Source: Asterias amurensis
Taxonomy: Eukaryota; Echinodermata; Asteroidea; Forcipulatida; Asteriidae
Assembly (NCBI RefSeq): GCF_032118995.1
Contig: NC_092651.1
Span: 6,922,785-6,986,784 of the forward strand
DNA length: 64,000 nt
Direction of reading: 5' to 3'
A program made the translations under genes and the position numbers. This document shows positions 39,946-51,122 of the stretch, one piece after another; positions within the stretch are counted from its first letter, which is position 1, and each line of letters begins with the position of its first letter. The notes below the pieces were generated by a model. The model was not told the origin of the DNA and did not search any database. It saw only the letters and a list, made by a program, of their open reading frames with translations.

Positions 39946-42044
39946 TATCTGCCAAAATTTAGGGCGGAGCTCATTATGGTAATATTCACTAACAACCCGT
40001 TCTCATTGGTTGTTGGTTGACCTATAAACTCTTGCTGCGATGTCAATTACAACGTTCTGCAAGCACACGCACGTGCTCCGACGTAAACAACAAGCCGTGG
40101 CTGCTGTGCAAAAAAATGCAATGGCGGCGGGCGAGAGGAAGAAATCCCTACCCTAAAACAAAGTTGTGTAAATCAATGGTGTATAATTTGCAACAGTAGC
40201 CTACATCGTGGCACAACTGCAGAAGCTTTCAACAAGATAAAACAACCAAGTTTAATGCACCAATCATGGATTTAGAAATACGAAGGAAGAAAATGGGACC
40301 ATACAGTGTGTGAAGTGTGTTTGAGAAAAGTTCAAAAAGTATCAAGGTGTCATGGGTTTCCGGCAATGGCTACTTGGTTAGAATTATGTTGGGCATACCC
40401 CATCCCCTTGAAGCACTAACATTTAATAAGATTCTGTTTTCCCCATTTCAGACCAGATGAGATAAGAAACCCAGCTGTTTATTTTGTCTACACATATTAT
40501 GCGTTACGTTTCTCGCAGTAAATCAAAGTTGGGGATCGAAAATAAATTATGTGTTGGTCAAAAACATAGCAGACGGTAGAAGATGGCGTGTGGCTGAACA
40601 ACAACTACAAGTAAAGATCAATTTCATAAACTAACTCTCGCCATACTACTACACTACAACGTTACACTTATAGTAAAGCAGCTTCCCATTCAGGGACAAA
40701 TCTACCAGCTACATTGTACTGATGCTAGTCCTCGTGTTATAATGAAACGCAAGACAACGGGGTCAAGGAACCCCTCCTCACTTTGAAGTTTTTTGACACC
40801 GTACCGACCGAGCGAGGCTTGTCCGGCTCACATCGGTAGCCCGAGTACCGTCCGGCAGCGCATTCAGACCCATTATACATCATAGTGACACCACGCTCAT
40901 GTCCATACAGCTAGCTAGCGTACAGCGTTACACACACTAACATACACACATGGACGTGGCATGATTGCTAGCAGTAATACGTCATTCTCAATCGCGCTTG
41001 TGATTGGCCAATGTTTAGAATGACATGCCCAGATCATGCACGCCCTTTTATCGGAATTCCGATAAAGCTGTTACAGACCCATCAAGGCTGTTGTTTGAGC
41101 CACGTGTGCGAGGTTGAAAGTAGAAAGACACGACCGTACTCACGACTTCGCTATACAGTTCTCACTGTACAATGTACTGTACATACAATGTACTGTATAC
41201 ATGTACATTGTTCGTGTATGCACAGCATGCAGACTGCCGAATCGCGCCGGGCCGGGGCACACTACGCCAACAGCCTTGAGTCAAGGCTATCGCTATTTAT
41301 ATGTATATGCATGATCAGTCTCCACAGTCTCTATGTCATCTTCCATCACCCTCCAGAAACCGTAACCAAGTCTGTTACTTGACAGCTAGGTTCTAGCCAG
41401 GCTCTGTGCTACAGCAAAATAAAAATCTTCAGCAAATCACCACCATTAGAAACTGTATTGCGTTACAAAAGATTGGTACAATCTCACCAGTGAAAAAAAA
41501 ACCTACTCAAAATCAAAGCATGGGCAAAGTTCACTTAAGGACCTTTCGTAGACTAGTGGCAAGTCTAAATAGCACTCTTGCTCAAAAACATGTCATGTTA
41601 TGTACAAGGCAGTATCAGCTGCTAAAGTCAACAATGGTTGGCTGTGATAACTACATTAGACCCATGAGTTACAATGTACGTGGCTCTCCTGGTGAACATA
41701 AAATACTCTGCCGTCGAGTTACTGTCATAAAAAAACAATGTCTTTTTTTTGGCCATTATCCGCTTTTGTTTGAATATAAGAAATTATTTTACCAATGATC
41801 TTTCCTTTTGTTTTTCTTAACGACAGCAATCATTTGGAGGGCTAAAATCAAAGTGTATAACCATGACTTGTATGCCAAGTATTGTAGGAGAATAGAGAAT
41901 TTCAAAGAGTTTTATGTTCAGTAAAATTCATTAAGTTTCAAGTTTTGGTTATGTTTGAAGTGTCCTCTTCTTGATTTCACAAAACACTAAGATTCATTTT
42001 AGTTTTAACCGTTGTCAATATTGCTAGATCAATTTGTATATATT
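39946..42044. other. Intergenic DNA, no gene recognised
   Basis: A partner of the 37940 direct repeat lies at 41346-41440. A tract of overlapping TGTACATACAATGTACTGTA palindromes lies near 41165-41215. ORFs of 123 and 130 codons (41011-41382, 41406-41798) have no recognisable domain or splice context and are not called. Confidence 0.4.
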
Positions 42045-42700
42045 GTAACATGCCAGAGAGGTAATGCACTCTGATTAGTCAAGTGCGTGACTTGGTTCCA
42101 AGTCTGTGATCATGGCTTTTAGTCTACCCGATAGCAAACAGATTATTGGCTGAATTAACCTCCGTCATCATTGGCCTACGATCACAGACTTGGGACCAAT
42201 GTCAACAGTTTGTACGTGGACGGAACACTCGGATTCAATAAAATAAACATTAAAATTTAAACCGTTTATACCACAGGAAATAGCACAAAAATGCGACATT
42301 GATCATGTACGTATATATAATCTGTGATCAACTAACAGTTTGGAAACACACAAAAAACAAAGTGATTTAAAAAAAACTCATTCAAAATCCGGTAAAAAAA
42401 ACGTTTGAAGTTCTTTGAATGATTCCTTTCAAATCAAAGGTATCACAATGTTTCGTCTAGCAGATAAGGATCCATTGTTTGTCATGTTTATTTTTCAACG
42501 ATTCAAAATTAGATCTTGTATTATTTTATGTATAAATTATATATATCGCACTGTATACATACAGAGCACTGGAGCACTATAAAATAAATGGCTCGATTTT
42601 ACAGAAAATGCTGAAGCGAATATATCCTATTTGGATTAGACGCAGCCAACGGCTGTGTGTGGTCTACTGATGATTGGTCATCTCTCTGGCATTGTTTTGT
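42045..42700. mobile_element. Possible ~650-bp TIR element
   Basis: ACATGCCAGAGAGGTAATG at the left is mirrored by CATCTCTCTGGCATTGTTT at the right. An inner foldback (about 42091-42200) has CCAAGTCTGTGATCA / GATCACAGACTTGG. Non-coding. Confidence 0.5.
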
Positions 42701-42903
42701 TATGCAAATGTTGATTGTGAATAATATAAATATTCCATATGAACAAGAGAATCAAGTCTGAGATTGCGAGTAAGAGCGTGTGATATCAAATCTGCGGAGG
42801 AATTCTGTGTGGCTGATGCAGAGAAATAACCGCACTCAGCCACACATAATCAAGTGCGGGTGAATTAACATGTGATATAATGACTTTGTGAGCTAGCGAA
42901 TAA

Positions 42904-43365
42904 ATGGCCTCTAAACAAGCAAGTATGCATTGTGCTTGTTTTATTTGCGTATTGTTTTTGTTTATAATTAGACCAGATGGTGTTGCATGCACACATATTA
43001 TGCATGGTAGATTCCATAAGACAAAGAGAAACATGTACAAAATGGAGGCAGGGTCTTTGTGCAATGGCACCAAATTAAGTCCTTTGCAAAAAAATGGAAC
43101 TGTATACAAATATTTGTATTATATTTTTGAATCTTACCTCGGTGGCATAGGATTTTTAACTATTCTCTCGACTCCTGGGAAAAAGACCAGACACACAGTG
43201 GCAAAACAAGCCCCTTTCACACGAGAGCATTTTAGCAAGGGTAGCAAGGGTTCCTTGCTAAAATGTAGCATTTTACAAACAATGTACACTGGTGCAAGGA
43301 TTAATGATTCTTGCAAAATGTCGTCAAATATTGCTATATTTCACAACCATGCTAAAATTAAGTAA
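42904..43365 (+). CDS. Unsupported ORF of 153 codons
   Basis: Longest single-exon frame outside the two enzymes. It starts in fair context (AATAAATGG) with a hydrophobic CFICVLFLFII stretch that could pass for a signal peptide. However, its second half runs through a perfect 13-bp-arm hairpin at 43228-43265 and has no recognisable domain. I regard it as probably chance. Confidence 0.12.
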   Translation: MASKQASMHCACFICVLFLFIIRPDGVACTHIMHGRFHKTKRNMYKMEAGSLCNGTKLSPLQKNGTVYKYLYYIFESYLGGIGFLTILSTPGKKTRHTVAKQAPFTREHFSKGSKGSLLKCSILQTMYTGARINDSCKMSSNIAIFHNHAKIK

Positions 43366-43401
43366 GGGTCCCCAGTTAAATTGCTGTCGTGTGAATAGCA
43401 C

Positions 43402-43785
43402 TTAAGTCACAGAGAACACTATTGGTAATTACTCAAAATAATTGTTTACTTGGTAACGATCAATGGAGAGCTGTTGATAGTATAAAGCATTGTGAGAAAT
43501 GGCTCCCTCTGAAGTAACGTAGTTTTTGAGAAAGAAGTAATTTTAATGAATTTGATTTTGAGACCTCAGAATGAGGTTTTGAGGTCCCGGAATAAAGCAT
43601 CTGAAAGCACAGAACTACCTGTGAAAAGGGTGTTTTTTCTTCTATTATTATCTCGCAACTTCAACGACCAATTGAGTTCAATTTTTTCACAGGTTTGTTA
43701 TTTCATGCATATGTTGAGTTAAACCAACACTGACCAAGTGAGAATACTGGTCTTTGACAATTACCAAAGGTGTCCAGTGTCTTAA
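43402..43785. mobile_element. Repeat family C, copy 2
   Basis: TTAAG...CACTATTGGTAATTACTC at the left and TTACCAAAGGTGTCCAGTG...TTAA at the right. Interior AATGGCTCCCTCTGAAGTAA and TTATTATCTCGCAACTTC match copy 3. Confidence 0.85.
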
Positions 43786-44264
43786 AGATTTCTTTTATTT
43801 GAACACACCTTTTTTTGGGGGGGGGGGGCGGTGGAGGTACTAATTCTTGAGATTGTAATCTTATTTTTCACAGCACATCAGAAGTGTGTTACAAACAATT
43901 GTCAGAAATACTAGAAAATGTGAAGTGAGCAAACTGAACAAAGCCTCCTGCAAAATAACCAAACAGAAATCTAATACCTTGGACACAGACTATCTAGTGA
44001 AGGCATTTAGCCAGACAAAGCTGTGTGTCGAAGTGTGTGTATGCCTACGGCTGTCCACTTACAGAATTAGCTAAGAAACACATATTTATAGATGGCACAA
44101 AAAACATGAGGGCAAGTAAACTCGTGAAAAGGGAACTGATCTACTCAGAGAAATATTGGGACTCCATTTGATCTATAGTTTGAGAATTCCCAACTGGAGG
44201 CTTCAACACCATGTGCATCCACAATAACGAGTTGTAACTGTCCAACCAAACTATCACATACATG
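43786..44264. other. Intergenic DNA with poly-G run
   Basis: A G-run of about 12 lies near 43817-43830. No gene recognised. Confidence 0.4.
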
Positions 44265-45908
44265 CATGGGCGTCAATCAAGGGAGGGACAGGGGGACATG
44301 TCCCCAAAACCTTTTGGAGGGTGGGGGACATGATATCAAATGTCCCCCCCCCACCTTTTTGACCACCTTTATCATGAAGCCCAAGTTTTGCACTGTGTAA
44401 GACGAAACCCTGTGTCCCTATATGGGCATTAATCCGGTGGGCAAAGGATGACACAATATCCCCCCTCAAAATTGGCCCTAGATTGCATCACAGCGCATCT
44501 AAAATGCGAAATTTTCCTGGGCCCTTAAGCGGGCCCGAACCCGTGCCAAAAGGTGTCGCACTCGTGAGCTCTCTTTTCGACAGATTTTTCCCCTAAAACT
44601 TGGTTCATAGATCCGCACTTGGAGATGCTGTCTACACAAAAGGTTCTACTGCTGCTCACATTTTACAGATGTTCTGTTCCGTTCTGTATGCCTCTTATTA
44701 GTCTAAGATTGCACCACAGAGCATCTAGTGTTAGTGCCAAAATCACCCCCTATTTGTGTATAGCGCCCCCTCTTGACAAGAGCTAGTATCCAGGATGTCG
44801 AGACCGTAGTTTTTCAACCTCTCTCCGTAACTATTGACACTTCTATTCTCAGTTTCGCTAAGGTAAAGCATAGTTTATTGTTTTAAAGTTACTAAAGGTG
44901 AATATAGTAGGCAAGGCATAATTTCTGAAAATAATAAGGGTCTTGAATCACCAGAAAGTAAAAACTGACTGTAGCGTGTTTATTTGTTGAGTGTTGGGAA
45001 CTCTTCTAGTACCATTGTCTTGCCATACAACACCGAATACAGAGGGCGCCTTTCAAAATGGCAACATGAACGTTGTGAATCTGGAATTCGGCAGGAACAT
45101 CTAGAATGCAAAATTTTCCCGCGCCCTTTATCAGGCCCGCACCCCGAGCTGTAAAGGCTTCTCACACGCATGTTCCATCGTTGACAGATTTGCACCTCGC
45201 CCTTGAAAGAGTGGAAGGGACGTGTACCCCACCCCATCCTACCCCATTTTCGAAGGGTGGGGGACACGGTATCAAATGTTCCCCGTGTCGTTTGACCACC
45301 TTTATCATGAAAATCGTGTTTTGCACTGAGGAACTGTGGAGCACTGGAACACAATATTCACACAGCTCATTGTTCTGTTTCGTTTGCCATTTGGCCGCTA
45401 AATGGCCTAAAGATTGCACCACAGAGCATCTAAAAATACAAAAAAAATTAAGCGGGCCCGGGCCCATGCTGTTAAGGTTTCGCACTCGTGAGCTCACTCT
45501 TCGACAGATTTCCCCCTAAAACTTGGTTCATAGATCCGCACTTGAAGATGCTGTCAACCCAAAAGGTTCTACTGCTGCTCACATTTTACAGATGTTCTGT
45601 TCCATTCTGACAGATTTGCCCCATAAAACTTGTGTCTTAGGTCTGGTGATGATAGGGATGAAACGCTGTCTAAGCATTAGAATGCAGAAACAATATGGAT
45701 ATAACGAAGCTATAATTTAGTTGCTTTTTAGGTAAAATAGCCATGATGGCAAGAATAGGTGCATCATAGCTTGAAATAGGCATTAAATTAAAACATCTGA
45801 GAGGGGGAACATCACCCCTCAAAGTTCCCAGGGCCCTAAAGCGGGCCCCGGACCCCAAGCCGTAAATGTTATGTCCCCCTCACCTTCCAAGACGGGTTGA
45901 CGCCCCTG
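44265..45908. mobile_element. hAT-like element with perfect 8-bp target duplication
   Basis: Ends CATGGGCGTCAA and TTGACGCCCCTG are inverted repeats with one mismatch. They are flanked on both sides by CATACATG (44257-44264 and 45909-45916), an exact 8-bp target-site duplication. Inside, a block of about 200 bp (TCATAGATCCGCACTTG, GTTCTACTGCTGCTCAC) is present twice, about 920 bp apart (44530-44690, 45453-45612). A second pair (TTTGACCACCTTTATCATG) lies at 44364 and 45289. No transposase frame, so non-autonomous. Confidence 0.88.
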
Positions 45909-45916
45909 CATACATG

Positions 45917-47830
45917 TACATGTCGACAATAGCCAGTGAAATAACTAGTCTTGAAGGTCAAATGAATTCAATGAACATTTCACGTTCTGGATTTAAAGAA
46001 AAATTACAGAAGTGGTTTTGTTAACAAAACAGTTGCTGGCAGTGTAAGCACTTTATGTAATCCACAATATATATATAAAAATACATACACTGACAAACCT
46101 GTTGAAGATTGAGATCGATCAGCCGTTTGGGTCACGAGAAAAAGGGAAGATGGAATTGCACATTTTTCATGACATCGATTTAAAACAAATTGAATAAAAT
46201 GCTCACTGAGCGATAAACTTCATCAAATATGACATTTCAGACAGAAATATTTAAAGGGATGTTTTCTACTGTCATCATCATCATTAGACCGTGCAAGTTT
46301 TATGTGAATCTGTGATTTTTGACAAGTTTTTGGTTTGACCAAGGCTGTAATGCTCAACTTCTCAAAAGTGCTTTAGTTTCTTTGCTACGCGCGCACCAAA
46401 AGGTGTTTTTTCATACATAATGACCTGGTGTCCTTTTTAAAAACCAAATAAAATCAAAACCTCAAGTTTGATAAAATAAATGAGTTAATTTTGTGGATCA
46501 TGAAGGTTTAGGGGGTCTACATTTTCAATCAGGCTGATAAATTATTAATTTAAATAAATATTTCGAGAGATTTGGGGGTGAAAACTTTTACGTTTTGTAT
46601 TAAAATTTAGGTCCCAGAAAGTCTCTTTTTGTTATTTTATCAAATCCCTGCGGTAGATTTCAACACTTATGTCGAAAGTTTGTTTGATCCTTTATGCAAA
46701 TCACTTATTTATTTTTTATGATGTTGTGGGAAACAGTCAGCTACAGCATGTCCGTCTCCGCTGTTAAGAAAGGTTTTTCTTCAAAGTTTGCAAACAATTT
46801 AACAAAGTTGATAACTCTTTCATTCAGAAAAACATCTCAATATAATCTTCCTTTATTTTAAGATTTGTAAATATTTCCCACCAAACAGAGCGGTTTTACT
46901 AACAGCTACTGAGTTTCTTGTGAATTCTCAAAGGGTCCAAAAGCGCCTATTCTGATCACATTTCTGCAAAGAAACTCAGTGCATCAGCTTCATTATTTGG
47001 AAGTTGTACACTGACTGTATCAAGACATTGTTTCTCTGTTCTTATTAAAGGTGGCAAATAGAAAAGGTCATTTGCAACAATCTCTTTAAAGTTTCAGTGA
47101 GCATTTTATTATTTCTTTTGTCAAATATTACATGTAAGAAAATAAAACTTTACAGTACTTAAACTGTGTTAAAAGGGCATTTTAAAATGTTTAATTGTGG
47201 CCAAAGAGTTTCAAATTATGGTCACACATACATACGTACATTTTCTCTCTGCCATTTATTTGTCTAACCATTTTTTGCGAATCCCTCCACAAACATTACA
47301 AGATGATATCAATGCAGGGCTCAATTACCATGATTACAGGATAAAGTTTAAAGTTAAATATCTTGTTGTGTGTTATACCACTTGATACCTGCAATATCAT
47401 ACAGTACTTGTGTAAAACTGAAAACTACATAAAACAATAAATAATATATATTGAGCCAATGTGTACAAATGCGAAATAATAACTTATTAAGAATTACATT
47501 TATACTTTGAATGTTAAGATATTTGATGGGGTCTTCAATTTCATTTATATGGTTCAACTAAAGCAATTTCAGTGTTTTTAAATATTTTATTTTATTTAAT
47601 GAATAAAGAAGTAAAGCAGTTCAAAGGAGGCGAAACCGTTAATCTTTGCAAGTAATTCATTGTGAACAACAATTAGCATTGTCAATCACAATATTAGTAG
47701 TTTCTTTCCAAACTGGGATGTTGATCTGTTCCCAAATAGCAAGTTGAATGTATAGCTCCTCATGACAACAACCCTTCAGCATGCCCTCATTTTATGATCA
47801 GTGAATGGCCAGCTACCAGCTAATTAGTGG
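45917..47830. other. Intergenic AT-rich DNA
   Basis: About 46030-46370 has the layout of families A/C (CAAACCTGTTGAAGATTGAG, ACCGTGCAAGTTTTATGTG) but is too diverged to bound. From 46380 to 47830 I see no gene, RNA or clear repeat. Confidence 0.4.
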
Positions 47831-48555
47831 TGGGATAGCCTTTCTAAAGGCAGTCGAATTACTCACTCCGAAAAAAGATGGCGCGCTGAAAAACCAACCC
47901 GTATACACTGTGCGTAAAATGTGTGTAACCACACGACACAAAGCCCCCCCCCCTCCCCTGTACGCTATCCACATATGCATCAAACCCACCCAACCTTGTA
48001 GGGTCTGTGCTGAAGCCACTGACCTCATTAGTATAGTAAACATGAAAGAAGAGTTCCCACGGTCAACTCCTTACCATAAATGCAAGACGAGACCCCATTG
48101 GTCAGGGCAGAAGTCATGTTTACATCACACCACCACCACGGTGATCAGCAAGCATGATAGGGTCCAAAGGTCATGGTAAGGGAAGTGCTTGATTGGACGT
48201 CAAAATGAATATCTCATTTGCTTCAAATCCTATATGTCTGATAGGTCTGACAAATACATATTCATGAGCTGCATACTAGCATATCCGAGAGCCCCCCTCC
48301 CCCATTTCTTTTCCAATATTGGACATTTTTTTTCATGAAATACATTAAACCCGGAAGTTACAGAGTGCGGATGACTTGTGCACAGAACGGTGGCCGTTGA
48401 GCTACATGTATGTGACAGCGTATATACGGTTGGGTCGTACGGTGTGAATACACACTACGCACAGTGTATACGGGTGGGTTTACAGCGGCGTCTTTTCGGA
48501 GTGAATATAGCGACTGCTTTGAGCAAGGCTAGTGATGGGATTGCTTCATTGAAAA
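47831..48555. mobile_element. ~725-bp element with long TIRs
   Basis: The left arm (about 47831-47940: GGTGGGATAGCC, ACTCACTCCGAAAA, CCCGTATACACTGTGCGTA) is mirrored by the right arm (about 48430-48555: TACGCACAGTGTATACGGG, TTTTCGGAGTGAAT, GATGGGATTGC). The interior is unrelated. ORFs through the arms are shadows. Confidence 0.75.
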
Positions 48556-48990
48556 CAAACATTAAATCAGAAAAACAATAGGCAAAGTATAACACAAAAC
48601 AAATCCAATAAAAAACATAAAATGCACCTTAGACTCTTTATGTCTTATAAACAACATTCCCAGGCAAAAAACTAATGGTAACTAACTTTAAATCGAATTA
48701 AATCTACTGTAGTAAAGTTTTGTAGAAAATATATTCTTGAATACAATAACTACGTCCATTTCAGATCGGTTTAAGAAAAACACCCTTTACAAGTCAAGTG
48801 TTTGTACACCAATTTATGTTACTTTTGAAGCATACATTAATGGCACACCAAAAGCTGAATTTACACGAATTTACAAGAAGTGGTTCAGTACTTTGTTTCT
48901 TAATATTTAATGTTATTAAAACGAGAATTCATTTACAGCATGAGAAAACCTCCACAAAAACACGACACAGCACAACTCTCTTCACCAAAT
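48556..48990. other. Intergenic, no feature recognised
   Basis: AT-rich sequence leading into the 39-bp array. Confidence 0.35.
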
Positions 48991-49107
48991 CTTGCATTGA
49001 TTGTAATCTTCCAGATCTTCTAAAACAGTCTTGCATTGATTGTAATCTTCCAGATCTTCTAAAACAGTCTTGCATTGATTGTAATCTTCCAGATCTTCTA
49101 AAACAGT
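48991..49107 (+). repeat. 39-bp unit, three exact tandem copies
   Basis: Three copies of a unit starting CTTGCATTGATTGTAATC and ending TCTAAAACAGT. Because 39 is a multiple of three, both strands show 13-residue peptide repeats inside small ORFs. There is no other sign of a gene. Confidence 0.9.
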
Positions 49108-49487
49108 CTTCAAGTACATCGTTGTGCTTTACCCATGCATCTTTAGCACTGGATACTTGGTTATAATCCAACTAATAAAACCTGTCATTTGCTTGATTTC
49201 ACTGGGACCATAATCTCTATTTATAGATGTTAAATTTGCATAAGGGATTAAGAATATTAATTTTTGTTGAGATCCATACACCGATGTATTAGCACTGTAA
49301 ACTCAGTACTTTCCCCAAGTCCTGTGAAAAAATATCACAGGCATTATACTCTCAATTAATATTCTGGTACATACAATTAGTACACATGTACAATGTATAG
49401 GTTTAATGTTGGTGGGTTACTGCCGTCGTGAACGTCGTGAACATCGTGAACGTCAAGAACTAACTTGGCCTGCCGTTTTGTGGAGTC

Positions 49488-49687
49488 AATTTTTTTACTA
49501 AATAAGATGGCCGACTTTGTAGTTCGCAAAGTAAAAGGAAAACCACACAATTTCGAGGCATGTTTGTGTGGATCAATATTTATAGTCTACTTTTAAACAT
49601 CATTCTAACCATATCGATATTATTAAAAACAGTTTCAAACGCTCTAATGGACCAACTGGACCGATCCAAGGCAACGTGTCCCTTTAA
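49488..49687. mobile_element. Family B, half copy
   Basis: Only the right half is present (GATGGCCGAC through GGCAACGTGTCCCTTTAA). It shares its TTAA with the adjacent family C copy. Confidence 0.8.
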
Positions 49688-50075
49688 AGGCAGTGGATAC
49701 TATTGGTAATTTCACAAAATAATTATTAGCAAAAAACCTTTCTTTGTGACAAGTAATGGGGACAGGTTAATGGTATAAAACATTGTGAGAAACGGCTCCC
49801 TCTGAAGTGACGTAGTTTTCGAGAAAGAAGTAATTTTCCACGAATTTGATTTCGAGACCTCTTACAAGTTTAGAATTTGAGGTCTCGAAATCAACCATTT
49901 AAACGCACACAACTTCATGTGACAAGGGTTGTTTTTTTCTTTCATTATTATCTCGCAAGTTCGATGACCGATTGAGCTCAAATTGTCACAGGTTTGTTTT
50001 TTCATACATATGTTGAGATACACCAACTGTGAAGGCTAGTCTTTGACAATTACCAATAGTGTCCACTGTCTTTAA
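49684..50075. mobile_element. Repeat family C, copy 3 (full)
   Basis: TTAAAGGCAGTGGATACT to AGTGTCCACTGTCTTTAA. This is the least diverged copy, with GAGAAACGGCTCCCTCTGAA and an internal hairpin from TGAGGTCTCGAAATCA. Confidence 0.88.
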
Positions 50076-50476
50076 TAAATGTATGAAAGATCATTTAAGT
50101 GTCCTTTTTTATGGATGACCCTCTGGTCCTTATGAATGCTGTAAGACCATCGGCCTAATGTGGCCATGCTCTTTATCATGCTCTATCTATAGCTTCAAAA
50201 TAGGGAATCGTTCAACAAACAAACAAACAAGTAAAACAAAACATATTTGGAAAAAAAATGTCAGCACATGGTCATCACCAGCTGATTTGCCCAAAAAATG
50301 CTAGTGTTGAGGATATAATTTGATGATCAATAAAAGACTGCAACAAAATAATATTTTGGATTTTTGCCTATGCCAGTGCATTTTGTAACATAACTCTTGA
50401 ATGCAAAAGAAGAAGTTTTTTTGTTCGTCTCTTCATTTCTCTTTCACAGTATTTCTATAGCTGAGAGAAATACCAG

Positions 50477-50597
50477 CAGCCGTTTCACAACACTTAATGC
50501 AACTGCGCAAGTCCACTTGTGCAATGTTTATGTCTTGCACCATAAACATTGTGCAAGTGGACTTACGTAGTTGCGTAAAGTTTCGTCAAATCGGCTG
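50477..50597. mobile_element. Foldback MITE downstream of PPAT
   Basis: Arms of about 55 bp, including GCGCAAGTCCACTTGTGCAA / TTGTGCAAGTGGACTTACG and CAGCCG / CGGCTG, are separated by about 8 bp. It is 259 bp past the PPAT stop in PPAT orientation, so it could lie in the 3' UTR. Confidence 0.82.
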
Positions 50598-50855
50598 CAG
50601 GACCATTATCAGTTACATCATCGATTTACATCCTAACTACAGTTATCTTTTCTTGTGATCCATTTTACCATCAGTTTGACTGAAATGTAATAAATAAAAA
50701 CACTTGGAAAATAACCCTGCAACATCTGGAACACTAACAATGTTGTACTATTGTTCACTTTGTTATATATACAATAGCTTGGTAATTTTTCTGACTTTAA
50801 ATTTGTAGTTTATAAATCCTCCATCAGAGCAAATAAATGTTAATACTGGTAGAGT

Positions 50856-51122
50856 TCACCAAGAAAGTTCCACAGGGTATTCTCCAGTTAGGCATGCTGT
50901 GCAGTGCTGTGACTTATCGGAGGATGTGTCTTTGTTTTGAATTCCCTTCATTACAGCTGTTTTCAAACCATCAACAGATAAATACACAACACTGTTAGCA
51001 CCAAAGTAGCTGGCTAGGCGATGTAGCTCCACCCGGTTTGCAATTAGCTCTTCCTTGGTGGGGATATTAATTCCCATGTAGCATGGATGCTTGACTGGAG
51101 GAGACGCTACACGAATATGAAC
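50856..51122 (-). CDS. PPAT: PPAT terminal coding exon
   Basis: Minus strand: acceptor TTGTTAAG|GTTCAT. Encodes [67 protein letters not shown], then TGA at 50856-50858. Three of the four Fe-S cysteines are here. A polyadenylation signal is not clear within 300 bp. Confidence 0.96.
   Translation of the reverse strand, partial: VHIRVASPPVKHPCYMGINIPTKEELIANRVELHRLASYFGANSVVYLSVDGLKTAVMKGIQNKDTSSDKSQHCTACLTGEYPVELSW

Noticed and set aside
48798..49171. ORFs with 13-residue peptide repeats (SCIDCNLPDLLKQ and its shadow)
   Set aside because: Created by three exact 39-bp tandem copies; no homology, no splice context.
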